Shown: in pieces, positions 26,107 through 33,734 of the stretch
How positions within the stretch are numbered: position 1 is the first letter of the stretch
Layout of the letters: each line of letters opens with the position of its first letter
Source: JAXMHQ01 sp046346665
GTDB lineage: Bacteria; Verrucomicrobiota; Verrucomicrobiia; Limisphaerales; JAXMHQ01
Assembly: GCA_046346665.1 (NCBI GenBank)
Contig: JAXMHQ010000024.1
Span: forward strand, 1-64,000
DNA length: 64,000 bases
Direction: 5' to 3'
Notes under the pieces: generated by a model
Database searches by the model: none
Told to the model about the DNA's origin: nothing
The model's input: only the letters and a program-made list of their open reading frames with translations
Position numbers and translations under genes: made by a program

Positions 26107-26427
26107 ATGAAACGATGCCTGACAATTACAACGCTTATGGCCGGATTGTTGTTGCCGGCGGGGTTTTATTGCGGTTGCGAGAGCACGGGCGGCGGGGCCC
26201 AGGTCGGCGTCGGTGTCTACTACGGCACGGGCTGGTATGATCCGTGGTACAACGGATCGGATTATTATCCGCCCGATGTGATCGTCACTCCGCCGGAGCC
26301 GGGGCGCCCGGATTTGAAGCCGGAGCATCCCATCGTCAAACCGACCCCGCCTCCCCGGCCGGCGCCGGGCCCCATGCCGTCCATCCCCTCGTCGCCGCGA
26401 CCGTCGGGTCGAGCCGGCAGACGCTGA
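26107..26427 (+). CDS. Small exported Tyr/Pro-rich protein
   Basis: A 106-aa protein starting at the ATG one base after the VOC stop. A hydrophobic signal (LTITTLMAGLLLPAGFYCGC) is followed by a Gly/Tyr segment (VGVGVYYGTGWYDPWYNGSD, YYPPDVIV) and a Pro-rich tail (KPTPPPRPAPGP, SIPSSPRPSGRAGRR). The GCES Cys could be a lipidation site, though the lipobox is poor. The tail looks like a flexible wall- or periplasm-spanning linker. No function recognised. It lies between the VOC protein and a beta-barrel gene, probably in one operon. Confidence 0.65.
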   Translation: MKRCLTITTLMAGLLLPAGFYCGCESTGGGAQVGVGVYYGTGWYDPWYNGSDYYPPDVIVTPPEPGRPDLKPEHPIVKPTPPPRPAPGPMPSIPSSPRPSGRAGRR

Positions 26428-26524
26428 CTTTTTTCGAATGACGGGCAATGCATTCCGGATCGGCCGGCTCCCGGGCGCCGGGCCGGTGGTTTCCGGCCAT
26501 TTCCTCTCGAACCGGTATGAAATC

Positions 26525-27679
26525 ATGCGCTTCTGGATTTTGCTGATCTGCCTGGCCTCCGTGGGGACCGGGTTCGGCCAGACCAACCTTGTCGACGCGC
26601 CCGCGGCGACGAATGCCCCGTCCAAATTCAGGTCGGCGGAAGACGGCTGGTTCGATATCAGCGGTTTCCTGGACGAGAAATACGGGTTCCTGCCGATTGT
26701 GATCCCCATCACGGAACCGGCGGTGGGCTACGGCGCACTCGGCGGAATCGCGTTCATCAGCCAGCCTCTTGGAAAATCCGTCGGCAGCCTCGAACGTCCC
26801 GACATCACCGCGGTGGGCGGCCTGGGAACGGGGAACGGCTCGTGGGGCGCAGGCGCGGTTGACATCCGCCACTGGTTTCAAAACCGCCTTCAGACGCAGG
26901 TTGCGGCGGTCTACGCGTCGATCAACCTGGATTATTACGGGCTTGGCAATGATTCGATTCTCAACGGCCATCCGCTGCGCTACACGCTTGAGCCGCGCGG
27001 AGTGATGCTGACACCGCGGTACCAGTTTGGCGGATCTCATTTCTGGGCGGGATTGGGATACACCTTCTCGGCGACCGAGGTGAGTTTCCAGGCGCCGGCC
27101 GGCACGCCCGGGCTGCCGTCGTTCAGCCACGAGATAAATGTGGGCGGGCTGCTGCCGTCGGCCACTTACGACACGCGCGACAATGTATTCACGCCAAATC
27201 GCGGCATGTACCTGGAGGCCGCAGGCGGGCTTTACAGCCCGTCGTTAGGGGGCGACACGGACTTCCAGAAAGCGAACCTGTTGTACATTCAGTACGTGCC
27301 GTTGGGGGACCGGTGGTTTCTGGGTGTGCGCAGCGAGGTGGCGGCGAGTTTCGGGAACTGCCCGTTTTACATGCGGCCCTACCTCACGCTGCGCGGCGCT
27401 CCGGCGATGCGTTACCAGGGACAGGAGATCGCCCAGATCGAGCCGGAATTGCGCTGGCAATTCTGGAAGCGTTACAGTGCCATCGTGTTCGTCGGCGGCG
27501 GCGGCGCGTGGAACAGTTTCCAGCAATTCAAGAATTCCGAGGGCATTGTGACCGGCGGCCTCGGATTTCGCTACGAACTGGCGCGCAAGTATGGAATTCA
27601 CGCCGGGTTCGACGTCGCGTTCAGCGCCGACACCGTCGCGCTTTACATCCAGGTGGGCAGCGCCTGGGCAAGGCCTTAG
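26525..27679 (+). CDS. BamA/TamA-like (surface antigen) outer-membrane beta-barrel
   Basis: A 384-aa protein. The ATG at 26525 (MRFWILLICLASVGTGFGQT) gives a clean signal peptide; the longer frame from 26438 is not supported. The mature part is a 16-strand-type beta-barrel without POTRA domains: alternating aromatic strands such as SWGAGAVDIRHWFQNRLQTQ, LPSATYDTRDNVFTPNRGMY (the D15/surface antigen TRDxxFxPxxG motif) and FVGGGGAWN. It ends with GSAWARP, not the usual terminal Phe. Likely an outer-membrane pore or secretion accessory with unknown cargo. It follows the small Pro-rich gene by about 100 bases. Confidence 0.85.
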   Translation: MRFWILLICLASVGTGFGQTNLVDAPAATNAPSKFRSAEDGWFDISGFLDEKYGFLPIVIPITEPAVGYGALGGIAFISQPLGKSVGSLERPDITAVGGLGTGNGSWGAGAVDIRHWFQNRLQTQVAAVYASINLDYYGLGNDSILNGHPLRYTLEPRGVMLTPRYQFGGSHFWAGLGYTFSATEVSFQAPAGTPGLPSFSHEINVGGLLPSATYDTRDNVFTPNRGMYLEAAGGLYSPSLGGDTDFQKANLLYIQYVPLGDRWFLGVRSEVAASFGNCPFYMRPYLTLRGAPAMRYQGQEIAQIEPELRWQFWKRYSAIVFVGGGGAWNSFQQFKNSEGIVTGGLGFRYELARKYGIHAGFDVAFSADTVALYIQVGSAWARP

Positions 27680-27710
27680 CCGGAGCGCTTCAGTTGAAAA
27701 GGCTTTTAAC

Positions 27711-27740
27711 CACGGATGAGCACGGATGAACACGGATCGA
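27711..27740. repeat. Three tandem 10-bp CACGGATG(A/G)(A/G) repeats
   Basis: CACGGATGAG, CACGGATGAA and CACGGATCGA follow each other directly between the barrel gene and the HAD gene. Such CACGGATGAA runs are common intergenic filler in this type of genome (recollection, not checked). Confidence 0.5.
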
Positions 27741-27757
27741 AATAACTGCCTGGAATT

Positions 27758-28435
27758 ATGAGCGAGTCCACCACTGCCGCACGCGGGATCCTGGTTTCGG
27801 ATTTCGACGGGACCATGACGGCGTTTGATTTTTACGACCTGGTCAGCCGGGAATTTCCGGAGATTGCCGGGGATTATTGGGTGCGCTACGAGGCGGGGGA
27901 ATTGACGCATTTCGAAGCGTTGCGGCGGATCTTCGCCGGCATCCGCGCGCCGGAGGCAAAGATCCTGGAAATCGTGAACGCGATGGGGCTCGATCCGCGC
28001 ATGAAGGAAGCGGTGGCGCTGCTGGAGAAGAACGGCTGGAGCGTGACCGTGGCCTCGGCGGGCTGCGCCTGGTACATCGAACGACTGCTGTCCGGCGCCG
28101 CGGTGGCCCTGGATGTCCAGGCGAACCCGGGAAGTTACTCCGCCGCGCGCGGGCTGGAAATGCGGCTGCCGGAAAAGTCGCCGTTTTTTTCGGATCAACT
28201 CGGTGTCAACAAGGTGGCCGTGGTGCGGGAAGCCCTGCGCCGCTCTTCCACCGTGGCTTTTGCAGGCGACGGCCGGCCCGACCTCGCCCCGGCGCTGCTC
28301 GTGCCGCCGGAAATGCGGTTCGCCAGGAAATGGCTCGCCAAAAAACTGTCGGAAATCGGCGAGGACTTCCGGCCGTTCGAATCCTGGTTTGAAATCGCCC
28401 AATCCTTGACGGACACTGAACCGCAGCGGCCATGA
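27758..28435 (+). CDS. HAD-superfamily phosphatase (MtnX/SerB-like)
   Basis: A 225-aa protein. Motif I VSDFDGTMT carries the nucleophile and acid/base Asp; motif II is the TVASAG segment, and motif IV is FAGDGRPDLAPAL. A Lys is expected in the cap-adjacent region (GVNKVAVV). This fits the HAD IB branch that includes phosphoserine phosphatases and the MtnX methionine-salvage phosphatase. Substrate is uncertain. It shares an ATGA overlap (28432-28435) with the next gene, a glycerol-1-phosphate dehydrogenase, pointing to coupled translation and a linked pathway. A plausible link is dephosphorylation of a glycerol-phosphate product (inference). Confidence 0.85.
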   Translation: MSESTTAARGILVSDFDGTMTAFDFYDLVSREFPEIAGDYWVRYEAGELTHFEALRRIFAGIRAPEAKILEIVNAMGLDPRMKEAVALLEKNGWSVTVASAGCAWYIERLLSGAAVALDVQANPGSYSAARGLEMRLPEKSPFFSDQLGVNKVAVVREALRRSSTVAFAGDGRPDLAPALLVPPEMRFARKWLAKKLSEIGEDFRPFESWFEIAQSLTDTEPQRP

Positions 28436-29478
28436 AAAACACGCCTGTTGAAATCCCCACGCTGGTGCGCATGAAGGAAGGCGCGCTGGACCGGCTCGGT
28501 CTTTACGCCCGGCGCGCCGCGTTTCACAAGGTCGTGCTGCTGACCAGCACCGGGCTGCCCGACTCCATCCTCGCCCGCGCCCGCGCGGCGCTGAGATCGG
28601 AATCGATTGAAGTGCTGCAGGAACAGGAGGTCCTTTCTTCCAGCTACGAACACGCGCAAAAGGTTTTTGAGGCGCTGCCGGTCGACACGCGCGCCGTCCT
28701 CGGACTGGGCGGCGGCAAAGCGCTCGATGTGGCCAAGTACGTTTCCTTCCTTCTCCGGCTGCCGTACGTCGCGGTGCCGACGTCGCTGTCGAACGACGGA
28801 TTTTGCAGTCCGCAATCCAGCCTTGAAATCCGGGGCAAACGGCGGTCGCTCCCGTCCGCGATGCCCTACGGCGTTGTGATCGACACCGAAATCTGCCTGA
28901 ACGCGCCGGTGGTTCTCTGGTGCGCCGGCATCGGCGATTCCGTCGCGAAGATAACGGCCGTGCGCGATTGGAAGCTGGCGTTCGCCGCGAACGGGACGCC
29001 GGTCAACGATTTCGCCGCACTGCTGTCGGACGCGACGGTGTTTCAACTGATGGCAAACCCGAAGCGAGACCTGGACGGCATCCGGCTGCTGGCGACGGCG
29101 CTGATGTTGAACGGCGTCGCGATGGAGATCTGCGGCTCCTCCCGCCCGGCCAGCGGCAGCGAGCACCTGGTCTCGCACGCGCTCGATGCCATCAACCCGA
29201 AACCCCGGCTGCACGGATTGCAGGTCGGAGTGGCGACCTACCTCGTCAGCCAGCTTCAGCAACACGGCACCCAGCGCATTGCCGATCTCTTCGACGCGAC
29301 CGGGTTCTGGGATGAAATTCGGCGGGATCCGTTCGTGAAAAAGGACTGGCTCGCCGCGTTCCGATCCGCGCCTTCCATCAAGCCGGGCTATTACACGATC
29401 CTTTCCGAGCCCGGCTCCGCCGAAAAACTCGGGCACTTCCTGGAAACAGATCCCCGGCTGAAGGGATTGTTCGTCTGA
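28432..29478 (+). CDS. sn-Glycerol-1-phosphate dehydrogenase (AraM/EgsA family)
   Basis: A 348-aa iron-containing alcohol dehydrogenase fold. Family motifs: GLGGGKALDVAKY (nucleotide-binding Gly loop), PTSLSNDGFCSPQSSL, GIGDSVAKITAVRDW, SRPASGSEHLVSHALD and HGLQVGVATYL. These match glycerol-1-phosphate dehydrogenases known from archaea and from Bacillus AraM, which reduce dihydroxyacetone phosphate to sn-glycerol-1-phosphate using NAD(P)H. Metal ligands are the Asp in GIGD and the His residues in SEHLVSHA and HGLQ. In bacteria this activity is uncommon and sometimes feeds archaeal-type lipids or teichoic-like polymers. No GGGP synthase is in the window. Its start overlaps the HAD phosphatase stop. 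Confidence 0.88.
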   Translation: MKNTPVEIPTLVRMKEGALDRLGLYARRAAFHKVVLLTSTGLPDSILARARAALRSESIEVLQEQEVLSSSYEHAQKVFEALPVDTRAVLGLGGGKALDVAKYVSFLLRLPYVAVPTSLSNDGFCSPQSSLEIRGKRRSLPSAMPYGVVIDTEICLNAPVVLWCAGIGDSVAKITAVRDWKLAFAANGTPVNDFAALLSDATVFQLMANPKRDLDGIRLLATALMLNGVAMEICGSSRPASGSEHLVSHALDAINPKPRLHGLQVGVATYLVSQLQQHGTQRIADLFDATGFWDEIRRDPFVKKDWLAAFRSAPSIKPGYYTILSEPGSAEKLGHFLETDPRLKGLFV

Positions 29479-29493
29479 TCCAGTAAAAGCGCT

Positions 29494-29596
29494 CCGCAGA
29501 TTGCGCAGATTGCGCAGAGGGGATTTGGGCATGGCGCCTTTGGCGGTGGCATCATTTCCCTGGCCAATCCGCGAAATCTGCGAAATCTGCGGATTG
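29494..29596. repeat. Short intergenic repeats (CGCAGATTG / GCGAAATCT)
   Basis: CCGCAGATTGCGCAGATTGC at 29494-29513 and CCGCGAAATCTGCGAAATCT at 29568-29587 are small tandem repeats, roughly inverted with respect to each other. The gap 29479-29760 contains no recognisable gene. Promoter elements for the following operon should lie here. Confidence 0.45.
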
Positions 29597-29760
29597 CCTT
29601 TTCCGCATTTGCTCCTGCGGAGTCGTCATTTTTTCCAATTTAGCCGGCGCGGTTTTGGCCGATATCAACAAGGATAGTTGCCGGGTTTCTCAGGGTGAAA
29701 AGGTCAGCCAGATTCTTTCAATTTACCCCGGGCCATGTTGTGTCGGCCGGGGATTTCGGC

Positions 29761-30546
29761 ATGCGCTGGATCCTGGTCTTGCTGCTGGCGGCCGCTGGGG
29801 CCGCCCCGGCGCTCGCGGAGGACAGCGTCGAATCCCTCGCCAAGGCCGCCCAGAATCCGCTGTCGCCCGTCCTGACCGCGCCGCTGCAGAACAACTTCAA
29901 CCTCGGCATGGGGCCTGACAATGAAATGGGCTACCAACTGAACATCCAGCCCATTATTCCGATCGCGCTCAGTTCGAACTGGAACTGCGTCGTCCGCCCT
30001 ATCCTGCCGATCCTCGACATCCCGCTGGGCGGCGGACAACGCCAGGCCGGGCTCGGCGATTTGAAGGTGGAGACATTCCTGTCGCCAAACACCCGGAGCG
30101 ACGTGCTGTGGGGCGTGGGCCCGATGGCGATGTTTCCGACGGCCACGGCGGATTCGCTGGGCGCCGGCCAGTGGAATTTCGGTCCGTCGCTGGTCGCGGT
30201 TGTATCGCGCGGACCGTGGGTGATTGGAGCGCTGATCACTCAGACCTGGTCCGTGGCCGGCGAGAGCGGGCGCCCTCCCACCTCCCCGTTCAACATTGAA
30301 CCTTTCGTCAACTATAACCTCCCGCACGGTTGGGCGATCGGCACCAGTCCGACTTTCACCGCGGACTGGAAGGCGCCCGACGATGCGTGGACCGTCCCGC
30401 TGGGGGGCGGCATCTCGCGCACTTTCAAAATCGCCCGGCAATCCCTCTCGCTCAGCGGCTCCGTTTATTACAATGTCGTCCGCCCGCAATTCCAGGAGCA
30501 CTGGCAGCTCGAACTCACCCTTTCGTTCCTGTTTCCGCCCACATAA
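29761..30546 (+). CDS. Outer-membrane beta-barrel (MetA-pathway/transporter-like)
   Basis: A 261-aa protein. The ATG at 29761 (MRWILVLLLAAAGAAPALAE) is chosen for its signal peptide; the frame from 29695 adds a leader without signal features. After a short segment (SVESLAKAAQNPLSPVLTAP) come alternating strands typical of the phenol-degradation MetA-like barrel family: MGYQLNIQPIIPIALSSNW, LGDLKVETFLSP, WGVGPMAMFPT, and a C-terminus of ELTLSFLFPPT. These barrels are thought to aid passage of small organic compounds. It is followed 25 bases later by an Ntn amide hydrolase and an amidohydrolase, so it probably serves their substrate. Confidence 0.78.
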   Translation: MRWILVLLLAAAGAAPALAEDSVESLAKAAQNPLSPVLTAPLQNNFNLGMGPDNEMGYQLNIQPIIPIALSSNWNCVVRPILPILDIPLGGGQRQAGLGDLKVETFLSPNTRSDVLWGVGPMAMFPTATADSLGAGQWNFGPSLVAVVSRGPWVIGALITQTWSVAGESGRPPTSPFNIEPFVNYNLPHGWAIGTSPTFTADWKAPDDAWTVPLGGGISRTFKIARQSLSLSGSVYYNVVRPQFQEHWQLELTLSFLFPPT

Positions 30547-30571
30547 ACCTCAACATCCAAAACGAACTAAT

Positions 30572-31723
30572 ATGAACTCCACCCTGCCTCCAGCTCCCCG
30601 GCAAATGAACGCCGGTCTGAAAACGATCCTCTGCGCCGCCCTGGCGCCCTGGCTTCTGACCGGCCCCGCCGGCGCCTGTTCCTTCGTCGATGTCCAGGCG
30701 ACGGACGGCACGGTCGCGATCGGCCGGTCCATCGAATGGAGTTTCCCGATGGGTTACACCTTCATGATCATTCCGCGCGGCCGCGCGTTCACGGGCAGTT
30801 ACCCCGCGGACAAGGTGGCACCCGGTTTCAAGGGAACGACCTGGACCAGCAAGTATGCCTATGCGGGAGTCGGTGTGGCGGTGCAGGCCGGGCTGGATTC
30901 CGGGCAGAACGAAGCGGGGTTGAACATGGAAGGATTGAACCTGCCCGGGTTCACCGAGTTTCAAACCGTCACACCCGAAAGCAAGGCCGTGATCGCGCTT
31001 TCGGACCTGGGCGACTGGCTGCTGGGCAACTTCGCGACGGTGTCGGAGGTGCGCGACGCATTGCCGAAATGCACCGTCTGGACGCCGGCCGTCTCCAGCG
31101 AAGGCAGCGCCAGCATCCATATCGTGGTCACCGACCGCACCGGCGCCGGACTGGTGATCGAATACGTGAAAGGCAAATTGAACCTGCACGACAACGTCAC
31201 GCATTCGTTCGCCAACAGCCCGCCGTACGACTGGCACCTGGCGAACCTCCGGAATTACATGACGCTCACCAGCAAGGACACCGCGCACGTCTCCATGAAC
31301 GGCTACACGCTGGACCAGCTCAGCACGGGCGACGGATTGACCGGGCTGCCGGGCGATTTCAAATCGGCTTCGCGTTTCGTGAAGCTGAGCCTGCTGCGGT
31401 CGTTTGCGGCGCCGGTCGCCAACTCCGCCGAGGCGTGTTCCCTCGCCGGCCACATCATCAACACGGTCGACATCCCCATGGGCGCGGTGAACTCGGGCGA
31501 TTACCAGGGCAAACCCCTGCTCGAAACAGCGCAGATCGTGTTCGTGAAGGATCTCACCCACAACAAATTGTTCGTCGCGGATTACGCGCACCGGTTGAAT
31601 TACGTGTTCATCGACCTGAACGCGCTGTTCGCGCTGAACAAACCGGTCGGCCCGGTCCTGTTCTCCAAGGTGCTCGACCAGCCGCCGATCAATGTGACCG
31701 AACAGATTCTGCAGGCGAAATGA
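30572..31723 (+). CDS. Exported linear-amide C-N hydrolase (choloylglycine hydrolase/Ntn family)
   Basis: A 383-aa protein. The start at 30572 (MNSTLPPAPRQMNAGLKTIL) leads to a signal peptide ending PAGA, so that Cys becomes the N-terminal residue of CSFVDVQATDGTVAIGRSIE. In the Ntn-hydrolase family the N-terminal Cys is the nucleophile, and Cys-Ser/Thr followed by a 'GxxxGRxxE' segment is the hallmark. Later motifs include GLNMEGLNLPGF (N-E-x-G-L), which fits the family's NExGL. Members cleave conjugated bile salts, penicillin V or N-acyl amino acids and lactones. It overlaps the next gene (ATGA at 31720-31723) and follows a barrel gene, making a three-gene operon for uptake and cleavage of an amide. 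Confidence 0.88.
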   Translation: MNSTLPPAPRQMNAGLKTILCAALAPWLLTGPAGACSFVDVQATDGTVAIGRSIEWSFPMGYTFMIIPRGRAFTGSYPADKVAPGFKGTTWTSKYAYAGVGVAVQAGLDSGQNEAGLNMEGLNLPGFTEFQTVTPESKAVIALSDLGDWLLGNFATVSEVRDALPKCTVWTPAVSSEGSASIHIVVTDRTGAGLVIEYVKGKLNLHDNVTHSFANSPPYDWHLANLRNYMTLTSKDTAHVSMNGYTLDQLSTGDGLTGLPGDFKSASRFVKLSLLRSFAAPVANSAEACSLAGHIINTVDIPMGAVNSGDYQGKPLLETAQIVFVKDLTHNKLFVADYAHRLNYVFIDLNALFALNKPVGPVLFSKVLDQPPINVTEQILQAK

Positions 31724-33708
31724 TCATGAACAGGTTCAAGCGGATTTGGATCCCACTGCTGGCCGGGGCGCTGTCGGTCGCGCCAGCCTTCGCCGACGGC
31801 AGCGTCAACGAGGCGATCGGAAACGGTCTGAAAGCGGCGGCGGCAGCGCCGGTGACGATCTACACCGCCGGCAAAATCGTCACCATGGAACCCGCCAACC
31901 CGGTGGCAACCGCCGTCGCAGTCCGGGGCGATCGCATCGTTGCGGCCGGTTCGCTGGATGAAGTCAAAGCCGCGCTGGGCGGGACGAATTATGTCGTCGA
32001 CAGCACTTTCGCGGCGCGTGTGCTGCTGCCCGGATTCATCGACCAGCATTTGCATCCGATCCTCGGCGCGCTCACGTTGTCGACCGAGGTGATCGCGCCC
32101 GAGGCCTGGGTGCTGCCCGAGCGCACCTTTCCCGCGGCCGGCACGCCGGCCGAATACTTCGCCCGGCTCAGGGCCGCGGAGGCGTCGATGACCAATCGGA
32201 CCGACTGGCTTTTCAGTTGGGGTTATCACGAGCTCTGGCATGGCAAGCTCGACCGGGCGACGCTCGACGGCATCAGCGCGACGCGCCCCATCATGGTGTG
32301 GCAGCGGTCGTGCCATGAATTCTATCTGAACTCCGCCGCGATCCGGGCGCTGGGCCTCACCGAGCAGTCCATGCAGGGACACGGCGACGCCAGCCGGATG
32401 TTCAACTGGGCGGAAGGCCACTGGTGGGAGACGGGCATGAACCTCATCATCACGCCGCTGCTGGGCGTTTTCGCGACACCGCAGCGATTCGAATTTGGGC
32501 TCAAGCAGATGATCGCCTACGAACATTCCAAGGGCGTCACCGCCTACTGCGAACCCGGGGCGCTGGTCACGCCGGACCTGCTCAAGCTTTACCACCAGAT
32601 CCTCGGCGCCGATGACACGCCGTTCTACAGCTTCTTCATCGTGGACGGCCGGGGCTACATCGACCGCGGCGTGCCCGCCGCCGCAGCGCTCGCCGACGGC
32701 GAACAGATCATCCGCGACAACGCCGCCGGCAAAGTCGCGTTCTTACCAAGGCAGATCAAACTCTTCGCCGACGGCGCGATCATCTCGCAGCTCATGCAGA
32801 TGAAAACACCCTACCTCGGCGCCGACGGCAAACCGGATCCCTCGCATCACGGTGAATGGATGACCACGCCAACAAACCTCGAAGAACGCAGCAGGGTTTA
32901 CTGGGACGCGGGCTACCAGATTCATGTGCATGTCAACGGCGACGAGGGGCTTGAAGTGCTGCTGGACATCCTGGAATGCCGGATGCGCGAGAACCCGCGC
33001 CCGAACCATCGAACGGTGATCGTTCACTTTGCCAATTCGAGCGAGGAACAGGTCGCCCGCATTGCGCGCTTGGGCGCGATCGTCAGCGCGAACCCGTATT
33101 ACCCGGTGGGGTTTGCCGACAAATACAGCGTCGTGGGCCTCGGGCCGGAGCGGGCCGACAGCATGGTGCGGTCGGCATCTGTCGTGAAGCGGCATATCCC
33201 GCTCTCGTTCCACTCGGACCTTCCGATGGCTCCGAGCGACCCGTTGTTTCTCGCGTGGTGCGCCGTCAATCGCGTGACCCCGTCCGGCCGCGTGGCTGCA
33301 CCCGAACAGCGCATCAGCATCGAGGACGCCCTCCGCGGCATCACCATCGAAGCCGCCTGGTCGTGGCAGAAGGAAAACGAACTGGGCAGCATCGCGCCGG
33401 GAAAGATCGCGAATTTCACCGTGCTGGAGCAGGACCCGATGACGGTGGACCCGATGAAGCTGAAGGATATTCCGATCTGGGGAACGGTTTTCGAGGGCCG
33501 GCTTTTCCCAATCGCGAAGAACACGGCCGGTTCCGCCGGCGCGCCGTCCTCCTGGAACGCGACCGCAACGCCTGCCGGGCTGCCGCTGCCGCCCTGTTTC
33601 GCCCCCGGCGCCGCCAATGCGGGCGGCGAGGATCATTGCGGCGCGTGCAGCTTCAACCGGCTGCTCGCCCGGAACGGCCTGCCCCACCTGGGCCCGGCCC
33701 GACATTGA
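31720..33708 (+). CDS. Exported YtcJ-type amidohydrolase
   Basis: A 662-aa protein. The ATG at 31720 overlaps the previous stop; the ATG at 31726 is the alternative. Signal peptide: MNRFKRIWIPLLAGALSVAP ending near FADG. The metal-dependent amidohydrolase barrel (Amidohydro_3/YtcJ) has VTIYTAGKIVTMEPANP, the metal pair DQHLHP, YHELWHG, HVHVNGDEGLEVLL with its His ligands, and HSDLPMAPSDPLFLAWCAV with the catalytic Asp. IAPGKIANFTVLEQDP closes the composite beta-sandwich. The tail has a Cys/His-rich end (EDHCGACSFNRLL) not typical of YtcJ, possibly metal or disulphide related. It probably acts on the product or analogue of the preceding amide hydrolase in the periplasm. Confidence 0.9.
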   Translation: MIMNRFKRIWIPLLAGALSVAPAFADGSVNEAIGNGLKAAAAAPVTIYTAGKIVTMEPANPVATAVAVRGDRIVAAGSLDEVKAALGGTNYVVDSTFAARVLLPGFIDQHLHPILGALTLSTEVIAPEAWVLPERTFPAAGTPAEYFARLRAAEASMTNRTDWLFSWGYHELWHGKLDRATLDGISATRPIMVWQRSCHEFYLNSAAIRALGLTEQSMQGHGDASRMFNWAEGHWWETGMNLIITPLLGVFATPQRFEFGLKQMIAYEHSKGVTAYCEPGALVTPDLLKLYHQILGADDTPFYSFFIVDGRGYIDRGVPAAAALADGEQIIRDNAAGKVAFLPRQIKLFADGAIISQLMQMKTPYLGADGKPDPSHHGEWMTTPTNLEERSRVYWDAGYQIHVHVNGDEGLEVLLDILECRMRENPRPNHRTVIVHFANSSEEQVARIARLGAIVSANPYYPVGFADKYSVVGLGPERADSMVRSASVVKRHIPLSFHSDLPMAPSDPLFLAWCAVNRVTPSGRVAAPEQRISIEDALRGITIEAAWSWQKENELGSIAPGKIANFTVLEQDPMTVDPMKLKDIPIWGTVFEGRLFPIAKNTAGSAGAPSSWNATATPAGLPLPPCFAPGAANAGGEDHCGACSFNRLLARNGLPHLGPARH

Positions 33709-33734
33709 AGGGGCCGAGCCTGCGCTACAAACCA

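Noticed and set aside
29655..29918. 87-codon plus-strand frame overlapping the barrel gene start
   Set aside because: Out of frame with the barrel gene and without motif; the signal-peptide-bearing frame at 29761 is clearly coding.
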